NCBI RefSeq assembly: GCF_000472445.1
Contig: NZ_AXAJ01000011.1
Location: 62,001-126,000, forward strand
DNA from: Burkholderia sp. WSM2230
GTDB lineage: Bacteria > Pseudomonadota > Gammaproteobacteria > Burkholderiales > Burkholderiaceae
DNA length: 64,000 bases
Reading direction: 5' to 3'
The first letter of the stretch is position 1; each line of letters starts with the position of its first letter. A model generated the notes under the pieces. It was given only the letters and a program-made list of their open reading frames with translations, had not been told where the DNA came from and ran no database searches. Both the position numbers and the translations under genes were made by a program. Of this stretch, positions 55,957 to 64,000 are shown in pieces.

Positions 55957-56319
55957 AACGCCGTTCCTTTCCCGGCTTGGAACGCTATCTTGCAGATGAA
56001 ACAACTTGCCAGAAATAACATGTAACGGCATAGTTGGCGCATTTTCCGTGACCTGGCAGGGTTTCAGAAGCGGGCTGCCGAACCTGTGCGCACTTTACGT
56101 TGCGCCACGCGCATCGCAAGACGACGTAAGGTTGTGGCTAATCCGACGGTTCAGGGCGCAACTATGGTGATGCGTCAGCCGGCTACGAGTGCGGCGACCC
56201 GGCGAGCGGTATCGATAGGGGCCGGGCGATCGTGTTCGAATCTTGCCATGCAGGTATCTCTGCGTATAAGCGCTTCAAATGCAGAACGCCGAAAGAGCGG
56301 CGCGACAGGCAAACGACAC
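55957..56319. other. Intergenic region before the GT2 cassette
   Basis: About 360 bp, less GC-rich than the flanking genes. An open frame upstream of the GT2 start continues to 56086 but its translation is Arg/Ala-rich and unlike the family, so I treat it as non-coding. A possible weak promoter (TTGCAG at 55990) is the only signal seen. Confidence 0.4.
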
Positions 56320-57363
56320 ATGAACTCAAGCATTCCGAACAAGGCTCCATCTATTGCGGTTGTTATACCTAGCTACAAAGTCCGCGCGCATATCCTCGGT
56401 GTGATCGCGAAGATCGGGCCGGAAGTCGATCGGATTTTTGTTGTTGATGACTGCTGCCCGGACAAGAGCGGCGATTTTGTCGAGAGTCATTGCAAGGACG
56501 AGCGCGTACGCGTCGTCCGGCATGCCGTAAATAAGGGAGTCGGCGGGGCCGTGATGACGGGCTACGTAGAAGCGATCGCCGAAGGTGCGGACGTGATCGT
56601 CAAGATTGACGGTGACGGCCAGATGGATCCAGGCCTTTTGCCCAAATTCGTATCTCCTATCGTTGAAGGGTGGGCGGACTACACGAAGGGCAATCGCTTT
56701 TACGATCTGACGCACATCAGCCGCATGCCCGCTATGCGGCTGATCGGCAACGCCGGCCTTTCGATCATGACAAAGATTTCCACTGGCTACTGGACGATCT
56801 TTGACCCGACGAACGGCTACACGGCGATCAACGCGCGCGCCGCTGCGCACTTGCCGTTTGACCGCATCAGTCAGCGCTACTTCTTCGAAACAGACATGCT
56901 GTTTCGGCTTAATACGCTGCGCGCCGTAGTTGTCGATATTCCAATGGACGCAGTGTACGGAGACGAGGAATCGAACCTCAAGATCACAAAGGTTCTTTTC
57001 GAGTTCACGGGCAAACATGCAAAGAACTTCATGAAGCGGATCTTTTACAACTATTTCTTACGCGACATGACGGCGGCCACCTTCGAGTTGATCGCCGGCC
57101 TGATCCTGTTCGTGTTCGGAACCTGCTTTGGTGTCGTGCATTGGATTAACGCACTCGCAACGGCCACGCCCACTCCGCTTGGCACGATCATGCTTTCCGC
57201 GTTGCCAGTGTTGATCGGCCTGCAATTGCTGCTGGGCTTCCTCAACTTCGATGTCGCTAACGTACCGTCGCGGCCAATCAGCAAATTCCTGCCGTTTCAG
57301 CCATTGCGGGCGCATGCGCCGTTGACGACTGGTGACGTAAGGCCGCTCGATCCAATCGAATGA
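56320..57363 (+). CDS. GT2 glycosyltransferase, GtrB/DPM1-like polyprenyl-phosphate type
   Basis: 347 residues. GT2 core: PSIAVVIPSYKVRAHI, FVVDDCCPDKSG near residue 42, and the catalytic KIDGDGQMDPGLLPKFV near 97, then KGNRFYDL and GYTAINARAA. Two hydrophobic helices at the C-terminus (around 255-277 and 290-312) anchor it to the inner membrane, as in GtrB and dolichyl-phosphate-mannose synthases. It would charge undecaprenyl phosphate with one sugar. Next genes are a small carrier and a large polytopic protein. Confidence 0.88.
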   Translation: MNSSIPNKAPSIAVVIPSYKVRAHILGVIAKIGPEVDRIFVVDDCCPDKSGDFVESHCKDERVRVVRHAVNKGVGGAVMTGYVEAIAEGADVIVKIDGDGQMDPGLLPKFVSPIVEGWADYTKGNRFYDLTHISRMPAMRLIGNAGLSIMTKISTGYWTIFDPTNGYTAINARAAAHLPFDRISQRYFFETDMLFRLNTLRAVVVDIPMDAVYGDEESNLKITKVLFEFTGKHAKNFMKRIFYNYFLRDMTAATFELIAGLILFVFGTCFGVVHWINALATATPTPLGTIMLSALPVLIGLQLLLGFLNFDVANVPSRPISKFLPFQPLRAHAPLTTGDVRPLDPIE

Positions 57364-57440
57364 ATCCACTTGGCGGCTCAGCGACGTTCTTGCAAACGTC
57401 GCGAGCGCCGCTCGCAACCATTTACTTATCGTACTGAAGC

Positions 57441-57791
57441 ATGACGCCTCTTCAAACTATCTGGGCAATCTCGTGTGCCTTCATCATTGCGGTCGGGCAG
57501 ATCGCATTCAAGAAGGCCGGCATGGAAGTGCAAAGCGCAGGCACGTGGTTCTCGCCACGCGCCTTGGTGACGATCTTCTTTGCGCTTGCAATCTACGCGA
57601 TCGCGACGCTGCTCTGGATCAACCTGTTGAGATTCGTGAACCTCAATAGGGCGTATTCGTTTATGGCGCTGTGCTTCATCATCGTGCCGATCGCGAGTCA
57701 CTTTATATTCAAGGAGGCCATCACGACCGGATATGTGATTGGTACGGGGCTGGTAATTGTCGGACTGGTTGTTGCCACGCGCTTTGGATAA
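57441..57791 (+). CDS. Small multidrug-resistance (SMR)/EamA-like four-helix membrane protein
   Basis: 116 residues with four membrane helices and a short Lys-rich loop (FKKAG), the size and layout of EmrE or the ArnE/ArnF half-flippases. MTPLQTIWAISCAFIIAVGQIAFKKAG and the C-terminal GYVIGTGLVIVGLVVATRFG match the EamA-like half repeat. Between a polyprenyl-phosphate transferase and a GT-C-like protein it most likely flips the lipid-linked monosaccharide, the job done by GtrA in classical Gtr systems. Confidence 0.8.
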   Translation: MTPLQTIWAISCAFIIAVGQIAFKKAGMEVQSAGTWFSPRALVTIFFALAIYAIATLLWINLLRFVNLNRAYSFMALCFIIVPIASHFIFKEAITTGYVIGTGLVIVGLVVATRFG

Positions 57792-57843
57792 GACGAATTC
57801 GCCGGCGGGCACTAGCGACGGGTGATTCTCAAGAAGACGAAAA

Positions 57844-60333
57844 ATGCGCAAACTCCTCACAAAAATCTGCACTATTCTCGCCTGCCTGCATTTGACCGCG
57901 GCATTAGCCGCTGGTGCTGAGCCGCAAGCAGTTCCTCGTGCGTTCGTTGACCAGGTTGTCGTTGATTCTGCCGCGCGTACTATGCAACTGGCAGGCTGGG
58001 CAGTGTCCTCGCAAGGGAAGGCCGGCATTCCGACGCTTCAGGTTCTGGCTGGCGATGAGGAGATCTATCGCGGCCATGCCGCACGGGAGCCGCGGCCCGA
58101 TGTTGCGAAAGCAACTACACATAGCGATTGGATCGACTCAGGTTGGCGACTGACCGTGCGACTACCGGATACCGTCCATTCAGGTACGCAGCGTCTCCTC
58201 GTCAAAGTGCAATTCGACAGTGAGGCGCCCATTGATAGTGTCCCGTCAACCCCTGAAAACGCTTTTATCCATATCTCTCAGGCTGGTTGGCCTTGTCCGG
58301 GCACTTGGGTTGGTCTCCTTGTTGGCGCTTCTTTCCTGCTCATCAGCTATTTCTTCGCAACGCCTGTGAGCCGGCTCCTGTCTCGCTGGACGCGTTTTCG
58401 GGTCCCACCGCCGGCCTCACCAGCGATCGGCATCGTTGCCTTCTTTGCGATTCTTGTGGCACTCGGTGTGTCGGGGTCCTCAGTGGGGCAAGCGCAAGAC
58501 GGAGGCATCCCTATTCAAGGAATCAGGTTCGCGCTGCTCGCGAATACGCCGAAACCAATTCGCAGCGACGAATGGCTGGTCCTGTCACCAATGGCAATCG
58601 CCCAGGTTCGCCATCATCCTGCGTTTCCCGTGGTCAACAAAAATGTCGGGCCAGACGGTCAGAACATGCTTGTTGTCGGGATGACTTCCGTTCCAGTTCT
58701 CGGCCTGTCTGCCTTGGGGCGCCCCGCCACCTGGGGATACTTTTTCTTGCCCCTGCCCCAAGCGATGGCCTGGCACTGGTGGTTCCCTGCATTTGCCTGC
58801 GTTCTCGGACTCTGGGGATGTTTTTCGGTGCTTTTTCGCGGCCAGTGGCGAATGGGCTTATTGCTCTCGCTCTGTTTCGTCATGTCGCCCTATGTTATCG
58901 CATGGTCATATTGGCCTGCGTACGTGACCATGTTCGCAGCGACGGCGTTTGCATCGGTTGTTGCGTTGTTGACGGGAACTCGACGGTGGGGCAATCCATT
59001 GCTCGCGGTGTTGATCGGCGTAAGCGTTTCCGGTTTTGTACTGACACTGTATCCGGCTTGGCAAGTTCCTATTGCGTATCTGTTTGCGCTTCTTCTTTTC
59101 GCGGTCGCTATCCGGGACTGGAAGTCCCTCCGCTTTTCAGCCGCTAACATGAGTTGGCTCATGCTGGGCCTGGTACTGGCAGGTGCAATCGTCGGTTCGT
59201 GGTGGCATGACGCGCGTGACGCGGTCGCTGCGATGGTTGCAACCATCTACCCCGGGCAACGTACCGCTGTCCCCGGCGGCGGCATTGATCCATGGTATCT
59301 GTCCCGAGGGTTCACCAATTTCAGAACTATCTATGGGGACCTTAAGGGCGTTTCAAATCAAAGTGAAGTCTCGTCGTTTGTCTACTTCTTCTTGCCTGCT
59401 CTGATTGGCGCCTTCTTCAACGGCGCTTATAAGGGGAAAAACAAACCGATCTTCTTTGCCATCCTCGCGTTCCTGGCTTTGGCGTTCTGGTATCAGTACT
59501 TCGGGTTTCCCGTGCAGTTGGCCAAACTGAGTCAGTGGGGGCGGACATTTCCTACCCGAGTCGATATTGCCGTAGGTGTAGCCTCGATCGCGCTCCTTGG
59601 GACCGCGCTCGCAACGAATACTGATTCAGCCGACCGTGTGCAAAAGACTAGAAGCCAGCATGTTGGCGCAATAATAGTCGCCGCGCTCTGGACTGCCGCC
59701 ATCTGGTGGAGCCTGCGACATGCGCCTGAGCCTGTCACTGGCCTGATGGGCCGCCCGCGGACGGTGTTTTTGCTGCTATTTGTTGGCTGGTGTTCTTATG
59801 CGCTTGCGTCAAGGTGGTCGAAGGCGTTTCTTGTTTCGCTGCTTGGTTTCCTGACGTTCACCACTGCTGCGTTCAATCCTTGGACAGTGATCGCAAATTC
59901 CAGTGCGTCTGAAAGCGTGGGGGGCAAATGCTCGATAGGGGACGGTCGCACGCTGGTAATCGGATCGCATCTACCTGCAATGACCTTGATGGCGTCGGGG
60001 TGCCCAGTGCTGAACGGTGTCTCCTATTATCCGCAGATGTCGTTGTGGCGCGTCCTCGATCCTGCGGGAAAACAAGCTGATATCTACAATCGCTACCAGC
60101 ACATATTCGTCGAACTTTCGGATCTGAAGGGTTCGCCCATACCCGTTCTGATAAGTCCGCAGAGTGATATGGTCCGATTGACGGTCGACCCGCGAGCCTT
60201 TAATTTCGCCCGTCTTCCAATATCGTACGTGCTTGTCCGCTCGGACGCGGCGATGGACCTCTCGTCAAATCCCGCGTTACAGAAAATGCCGCCGCCAGCG
60301 TCTGGTTGGACACGCTTCAAGGTTGTTCCGTAG
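57844..60333 (+). CDS. 829-residue polytopic membrane protein, probable GT-C-type glycan modification enzyme
   Basis: 829 residues. Signal-like N-terminus (1-23), then a beta-rich module at about 33-128 (AGWAVSSQGKAG, IYRGHAAREPRPDVAKA) and from about 153 some 12-13 membrane helices, with a short soluble C-terminal domain. An acidic motif PIRSDEW at 238-244, in the loop after the first helices, is where GT-C enzymes keep the catalytic Asp/Glu. With the GT2 and SMR genes it forms a plausible three-part system for adding a sugar to surface glycan on the periplasmic side. Codon use is visibly less GC-rich than the rhamnose genes. Confidence 0.65.
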   Translation: MRKLLTKICTILACLHLTAALAAGAEPQAVPRAFVDQVVVDSAARTMQLAGWAVSSQGKAGIPTLQVLAGDEEIYRGHAAREPRPDVAKATTHSDWIDSGWRLTVRLPDTVHSGTQRLLVKVQFDSEAPIDSVPSTPENAFIHISQAGWPCPGTWVGLLVGASFLLISYFFATPVSRLLSRWTRFRVPPPASPAIGIVAFFAILVALGVSGSSVGQAQDGGIPIQGIRFALLANTPKPIRSDEWLVLSPMAIAQVRHHPAFPVVNKNVGPDGQNMLVVGMTSVPVLGLSALGRPATWGYFFLPLPQAMAWHWWFPAFACVLGLWGCFSVLFRGQWRMGLLLSLCFVMSPYVIAWSYWPAYVTMFAATAFASVVALLTGTRRWGNPLLAVLIGVSVSGFVLTLYPAWQVPIAYLFALLLFAVAIRDWKSLRFSAANMSWLMLGLVLAGAIVGSWWHDARDAVAAMVATIYPGQRTAVPGGGIDPWYLSRGFTNFRTIYGDLKGVSNQSEVSSFVYFFLPALIGAFFNGAYKGKNKPIFFAILAFLALAFWYQYFGFPVQLAKLSQWGRTFPTRVDIAVGVASIALLGTALATNTDSADRVQKTRSQHVGAIIVAALWTAAIWWSLRHAPEPVTGLMGRPRTVFLLLFVGWCSYALASRWSKAFLVSLLGFLTFTTAAFNPWTVIANSSASESVGGKCSIGDGRTLVIGSHLPAMTLMASGCPVLNGVSYYPQMSLWRVLDPAGKQADIYNRYQHIFVELSDLKGSPIPVLISPQSDMVRLTVDPRAFNFARLPISYVLVRSDAAMDLSSNPALQKMPPPASGWTRFKVVP

Positions 60334-60427
60334 CGTCTGGTAGCATAAAAAAATGCGTACTGCGACTGCGTAGCAATCCGGCGATACGCACTCTGATGCC
60401 TCGCGCGACGCCACACCGGCAATGCAG

Positions 60428-61585
60428 TCAGCTTGCTCCGGCGGTGATTCGATGAGCTTCACTTGTAGCCGTCGCCAATGGCCCAACCCGCCGCCCCTCG
60501 CGCCACCCGAAATGCCGATAGTGAGTCACTGCGTCCGCGCCCGCGTCGCGTACATCGGGGTTCGCGGCGAGATAATCGGCAGCACTGAACCCCGGCGGAA
60601 ACACGAGCGGTTCGATCGGGTCGAGTTCGCTGCGCTGTCCGCATACGCGCGAGGTGGCTCGCGCGTTGTCCCGGCCGGGACGTAACTGTTCCCATATGCG
60701 TCGCGTTCGCCACCACGCAGTACCGGGCGCGGCGGCTATGGCCGCGCGTGCCATGCGTCGCCAGCTTTTAGCGATGTATTCCCGGTCACACGAACGCCGC
60801 AGCACGACGGAGAATTCGGCGCCGTTGCGCGCCGTGTCGGCGAAGTCTTCGCATGCAAAGTCGAGCAGGTTCATTTCGCATAGATCGGCGATGAGCTTCG
60901 CGAACGATCGTGGCGTGAAAACCCAGCAATGAACGTCGTGATATGTGCCGTTTTCGAAGGCGTCGCGCGCGAGTTGCATCGCGCCTTGCCACGTGTGATG
61001 CCGTTTCGCGGAGGCCCGCTCGATACGCCCGCGCCATGCCTGTGCGGTGCTGATGTCGGCGGCGTTCAGGCAGTGATCGAGCAGACAGAATGGATGAGGG
61101 ACGCGCGCGCGTTCCACATAGCTTGTCAGCACCTCGGGCAGACCGCTTTCACGCCGGAAGTAATCGAACGTGAAGCGCCTGTCGGGCACCGCGAGACGCA
61201 CCTCGCCGGTCGGCTTGAGCACCGCCCCCAGTTCGCGCAGCCACGTGACGAGATCGGGCACATGCTCGACCACGTGCGATGCCACCACATAGTCCACATA
61301 CTGCCCGCCGATGGCTTCATGCAGCGTGTTCTCGCCCCACACTGCATCCACATTGACGATCTCGCCGGGATCGACATGCGGATCGTCGCGATACTTCTGA
61401 CGCAGGTGCGGCGTGTCGGTGTGATCGACATAGATGATCTTCGCGGCGTCTATCTGACGAACGAGCGGCCAGCACAGCGGGCCAATCTCTACGCCCACGC
61501 TCTCCTTCAGGTTGAGTCCGCGAAGAAGACGGGTTCGACGCTTCTCTCGTGCAAGCTTGTCGCGGTCATTGCTTTCCTTCGTCAT
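60428..61585 (-). CDS. SAM methyltransferase with C-terminal NPDV-type glycan-associated segment
   Basis: 385 residues. Class I methyltransferase: VGVEIGPLCWPLVRQ near residue 30, VVASHVVEHVPDLVTWL near 102 and VRLAVPDRRFTFDYFR. After a basic linker the C-terminus carries FSAADYLAANPDVRDAGADAVTHYRHFGWREGR, a short motif known from many glycosyltransferases and rhamnan-synthesis proteins. That supports methylation of a surface glycan. RBS GAGGAG precedes the ATG; an upstream short frame overlaps by ATGA. Confidence 0.82.
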   Translation of the reverse strand: MTKESNDRDKLAREKRRTRLLRGLNLKESVGVEIGPLCWPLVRQIDAAKIIYVDHTDTPHLRQKYRDDPHVDPGEIVNVDAVWGENTLHEAIGGQYVDYVVASHVVEHVPDLVTWLRELGAVLKPTGEVRLAVPDRRFTFDYFRRESGLPEVLTSYVERARVPHPFCLLDHCLNAADISTAQAWRGRIERASAKRHHTWQGAMQLARDAFENGTYHDVHCWVFTPRSFAKLIADLCEMNLLDFACEDFADTARNGAEFSVVLRRSCDREYIAKSWRRMARAAIAAAPGTAWWRTRRIWEQLRPGRDNARATSRVCGQRSELDPIEPLVFPPGFSAADYLAANPDVRDAGADAVTHYRHFGWREGRRVGPLATATSEAHRITAGAS

Positions 61586-61761
61586 GTCGTCTCCTCACTC
61601 AACTGCATCCTGGGTCGCGCGAGATATGCGTCGCGGGTAGCGACGCATAGCGCGAAAAGATGGGTCAGCGTGCATGCGTCAGGAGGGCTGGCGGCGGCCA
61701 ATGCCCCTGTCGCAAGTGTCAAACGATGAAGGGCAGCGCGTGCATCGCGCACGTGCTGCAT
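61582..61761 (-). CDS. Possible small protein overlapping the methyltransferase start
   Basis: A 59-codon frame (from ATG at 61761; open upstream to 61839) ends with TGA overlapping the methyltransferase ATG. The overlap is what coupled genes show, but the composition (Ala/Arg/Leu) has no motif and the upstream ribosome-binding site is weak. It could be chance coding in the leader. Confidence 0.25.
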   Translation of the reverse strand: MQHVRDARAALHRLTLATGALAAASPPDACTLTHLFALCVATRDAYLARPRMQLSEETT

Positions 61762-61886
61762 GAAGCAAGTTTTTCCGGCTGATTGAGCGGTCGGCCACGG
61801 TGTCGGTAGCTTTGAGCCCGCGAACAAATGCCGGCTCAATACGACGACGAGGCCTCTCCGAAATTGCTAAGCGATCAAAGAATAGC

Positions 61887-62618
61887 TTAGTTGCGGGCGA
61901 TAAAGAAAACGTCCTGGTGATTGTCCCATCCACCACGACGATACTCGAGTATCTCGACGCCGTTTTCGCGGCAGACGTCGGTCATCCATTGATGTGGGAT
62001 CAGCGCGATGCCATAGCTGTCTCCAATGTAATCGACAGTCTTGGCCTCGAGAGAGTGGTCGGGCATGTAGTTGACGAAGCCGTACTGACCGGCGTCGTAG
62101 CTTGCGAGCAAATGCGCGCGCGCGGCGTCGCCGACCTGGTAGCAGTCCACGCTTGCGAGGATTTCACGTGAACGCTCGCCATGCGTGGTGACGACCGCAA
62201 CGCCGCCACGCGCGAGCTTCTGCAAGAAGTGTTTCATCACCGTGCGAGCATTGCGGCCGGACAGGTGCGTGATCAACGAGCCGAGTGCGGCGACGTCGAA
62301 GAACTCGTCCGGCACGTTTTTGAACTCGTACACAGGGTCCGTAATGGAATAGGCATTGACGCCGAACTGCTCGGCGCAGAATTCAACGGCCGGGACCATG
62401 ATGTCGGCCGCATGTATCTGCTGCGGATCGAAGCGGGATGCCAGGTGGCGAGTCGCGCGGCCATAACCGCAGGGCAATTCAAGGCAGGTCGGCGACTGCG
62501 CGCCGGCCAGACCGGCCGCATGGGAGACAAAGTCGGCCATCTGCGTGCCGACCGATTCGTAATGCTCGGTCGAGCCATGAAACATGTCGTCGTTCGGGTG
62601 AATTCGTGCTGAATGCAT
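61887..62618 (-). CDS. Class I SAM-dependent methyltransferase
   Basis: 243 residues. SAM motif I CLELPCGYGRATRHLA near residue 45 (ELPCGYGR in place of the usual DxGxGxG), motif II IHAADIMVPAVEFC, motif IV FFDVAALGSLITHLS near 105 and RGGVAVVTTHG. N-terminal HGSTEHYESVGTQMA is typical of small-molecule or glycan methyltransferases. It lies in a minus-strand run with another methyltransferase; the acceptor is unknown. Confidence 0.82.
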   Translation of the reverse strand: MHSARIHPNDDMFHGSTEHYESVGTQMADFVSHAAGLAGAQSPTCLELPCGYGRATRHLASRFDPQQIHAADIMVPAVEFCAEQFGVNAYSITDPVYEFKNVPDEFFDVAALGSLITHLSGRNARTVMKHFLQKLARGGVAVVTTHGERSREILASVDCYQVGDAARAHLLASYDAGQYGFVNYMPDHSLEAKTVDYIGDSYGIALIPHQWMTDVCRENGVEILEYRRGGWDNHQDVFFIARN

Positions 62619-62710
62619 AAGTTTCTTTCTTGAGCAAAGTCACTGACCGCTTGAGGCGGGTCCTGGTGCTGCAATGAAAACTTGTTGCACTACAACTGAG
62701 CGGGCGTTCA

Positions 62711-63589
62711 CTAACCGATCCTGACTGGCTGCCCCGTATGTGGATGTGGCCGTGTCGCGTAGAAATCGAAGAAATGTTTTTGCCACAACGCGCAGACAGT
62801 GTCCATCTGCTCGATCAGCGCCGCTTCGAATGTGCCGGACGCATCGGCTTGGTCGATCTTCGTCCGCATGCGATCGAACAGCAATTTTTCGAAGTCGTTG
62901 ATGCAGTACTCGCGCACGGCGTTAGCATCGAACGTATAAGCCGCGCGCGGCAACTCGGGATGCAATGAAATGTAGGTGCTGAAGAGGCGCTCGACAATGA
63001 ACGGCAAGAACGGCGCCGGGTCGGTGTGCATGGTGTCCGTCATCACACCTACGGCCGCTTCGTGCGACGGATTGGCTTCGAGAAAATCGGCAATCGGCAA
63101 CAGCGTCTTGCCGATGTACTCGTCCCAGAAGCGGCGCGAGCCGACCCAGAAGTTGCAGTAAGCGAGCGTTGCCGGCCCATGCCGCGGCGTGTCGGCAATC
63201 GATATGTCGACACCGCTCGCATCCAGAAGCGCCTGAGCCGCGCGGGCGAGGCCGGGATGCGCGTGCTCTCCTTGCATCCACACATTGAAGGACCAATAGG
63301 CGAGTTGCGGAAACGGATTGATGAAAGAGACATCCGCGCCGTCATGTCGCTGGACGAAATCGAGAAACGCGCGGCCTGCGATCTTCGACTTCAGCGAGAA
63401 CTTGGGCGAAAAAAGGCCCGTATGGTCGTGCTGCAGATGCTCGCCGTTGCGATACATGTCGGTCAGGATCTTGAACTCGCGCCACTCAGGACGCGCATTG
63501 TCGGCGCGCACCAACGGCAGGAAGTCCGCGCAGGTCAGCGTTTGATCCTGCGAGTAGATCGGCTCGAATATCGCAACGGTCTTGCTCAT
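62711..63589 (-). CDS. Uncharacterised protein in the glycan locus
   Basis: 292 residues from an ATG at 63589 that overlaps the stop of the phosphatase gene by 4 bp. No signal peptide or membrane segment. Notable conserved-looking blocks are HDHTGLFSPKFSLKSKIAG, FINPFPQLAYWSFNVWMQGEHAHPGLA and YCNFWVGSRRFWDEYIG, rich in aromatics and His as in carbohydrate-active proteins, but I do not recognise the family. Translational coupling suggests it works with the histidine phosphatase. Confidence 0.7.
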   Translation of the reverse strand: MSKTVAIFEPIYSQDQTLTCADFLPLVRADNARPEWREFKILTDMYRNGEHLQHDHTGLFSPKFSLKSKIAGRAFLDFVQRHDGADVSFINPFPQLAYWSFNVWMQGEHAHPGLARAAQALLDASGVDISIADTPRHGPATLAYCNFWVGSRRFWDEYIGKTLLPIADFLEANPSHEAAVGVMTDTMHTDPAPFLPFIVERLFSTYISLHPELPRAAYTFDANAVREYCINDFEKLLFDRMRTKIDQADASGTFEAALIEQMDTVCALWQKHFFDFYATRPHPHTGQPVRIG

Positions 63590-64000
63590 ATGTGACCCGC
63601 GCGTTCCAGGCAGTAGCGGTTCAGATCCGCGCGCCATTTCAGATATGTGAAGGAGGCGTTCGGCACCGTGAAGCTCGGATAGTGCGTCTCGATAGGCACG
63701 CCGAGCAGATGCTGCAATACGACGCTGATCGGCCCGCCGTGCGCGACCGCCGCCGTCAAACCGCTTTCGTTCACGTGCGGGCGCACTTCCGATTCGACCC
63801 ACGCTTGCACGCGTTCGGCCATCTCGAGATGCGATTCGCCGTCTTCGTAGCGGTTCCTGATATTTCCGTTGAAGTCGGGAAAGGCGCGATTGAACTCAAG
63901 TTCGAGCCAGGACGCATATTTGCCCGGATGAGTCTCCGCCAGCCGTGCGTCGTAGATGATCGGCGTGGCCGCGTCGAACAGCAATTCCGCGGTCTGCCGG
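63586..64000 (-). CDS. Histidine phosphatase family protein (N-terminus outside window)
   Basis: 138 codons remain, open to the right edge. The visible RQTAELL is the conserved Arg-containing helix after the missing N-terminal RHG, and VAHGGPISVVLQHLLG contains the second catalytic His. YEDGESHLEMAERVQAWVE is the usual Glu-bearing segment. Family members remove phosphate from sugars, nucleotides or metabolites; in this setting a phosphosugar is likely. Confidence 0.8.
   Translation of the reverse strand, partial: RQTAELLFDAATPIIYDARLAETHPGKYASWLELEFNRAFPDFNGNIRNRYEDGESHLEMAERVQAWVESEVRPHVNESGLTAAVAHGGPISVVLQHLLGVPIETHYPSFTVPNASFTYLKWRADLNRYCLERAGHI

Noticed and set aside
56086..56319. N-terminal extension of the GT2 gene by 78 codons
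   Set aside because: The extension is Arg/Ser-rich and unlike GtrB-type proteins; the family start fits the ATG at 56320.

Overview
The window looks like chromosomal DNA of a Burkholderia-group betaproteobacterium, most likely Paraburkholderia. The reasons are high GC with G/C-rich third codon positions, a Burkholderia-type trimeric porin, a mhp operon close to the known enterobacterial one, groESL under a CIRCE element, the order rubredoxin / unknown / yqgE / ruvX / pyrR / pyrB / catalytically dead pyrC, and a rhamnose-based surface polysaccharide locus. I see no tRNA, rRNA, CRISPR array, prophage or intact insertion sequence.

1-7.5 kb is a mixed region: the end of a glycosyltransferase, an FkbM methyltransferase, a response-regulator relic, an AhpD-like protein, a secreted cupin, a small four-cysteine secreted protein, a TetR/glutathione S-transferase pair with a clear operator, and an AraC/short-chain dehydrogenase pair. 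7.5-16.4 kb is a LysR-controlled aromatic ring-cleavage cluster: two-component flavin monooxygenase, two extradiol dioxygenases of different architecture, porin, MFS transporter, and two overlapping alpha/beta-hydrolase genes, the first of which has lost its whole catalytic triad. 16.5-25.3 kb is a complete mhp cluster (mhpR divergent from mhpA-B-D-F-E-T-C) for 3-(3-hydroxyphenyl)propionate. Its DFE trunk could also consume the dienoate that the neighbouring cluster would make.

25.4-29.5 kb holds a phytanoyl-CoA-dioxygenase-like gene, a broken sugar isomerase gene and groES-groEL with promoter, CIRCE and a two-way terminator. 29.5-31.4 kb pairs an APS kinase with a PAPS-type sulfotransferase, which suggests local supply of sulfate donor. 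31.7-41 kb is housekeeping: thiD, rubredoxin, an unknown 469-residue protein, yqgE, ruvX, pyrR, pyrB, non-catalytic pyrC, plsC-like and apaH.

41-64 kb is a surface-glycan locus. It has sugar nucleotide genes (GDP-sugar reductase, rfbBACD, manC), an ABC exporter (wzm, short wzt), a PaaK/CapK-like adenylation-fold protein, a NodB-like deacetylase, wecB and two glycosyltransferases. These are followed by a less GC-rich three-gene set (polyprenyl-phosphate GT2, SMR-size carrier, 829-residue polytopic protein) that resembles a Gtr-type periplasmic glycan-modification system with non-standard parts. The last 3.6 kb, on the minus strand, carries two methyltransferases, an unknown protein and a partial histidine phosphatase.

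The best candidates for something new are the GT2/SMR/829-residue cassette, a beta-rich module shared by its large protein and the sulfotransferase, and the pseudo-hydrolase/hydrolase pair in the LysR cluster.
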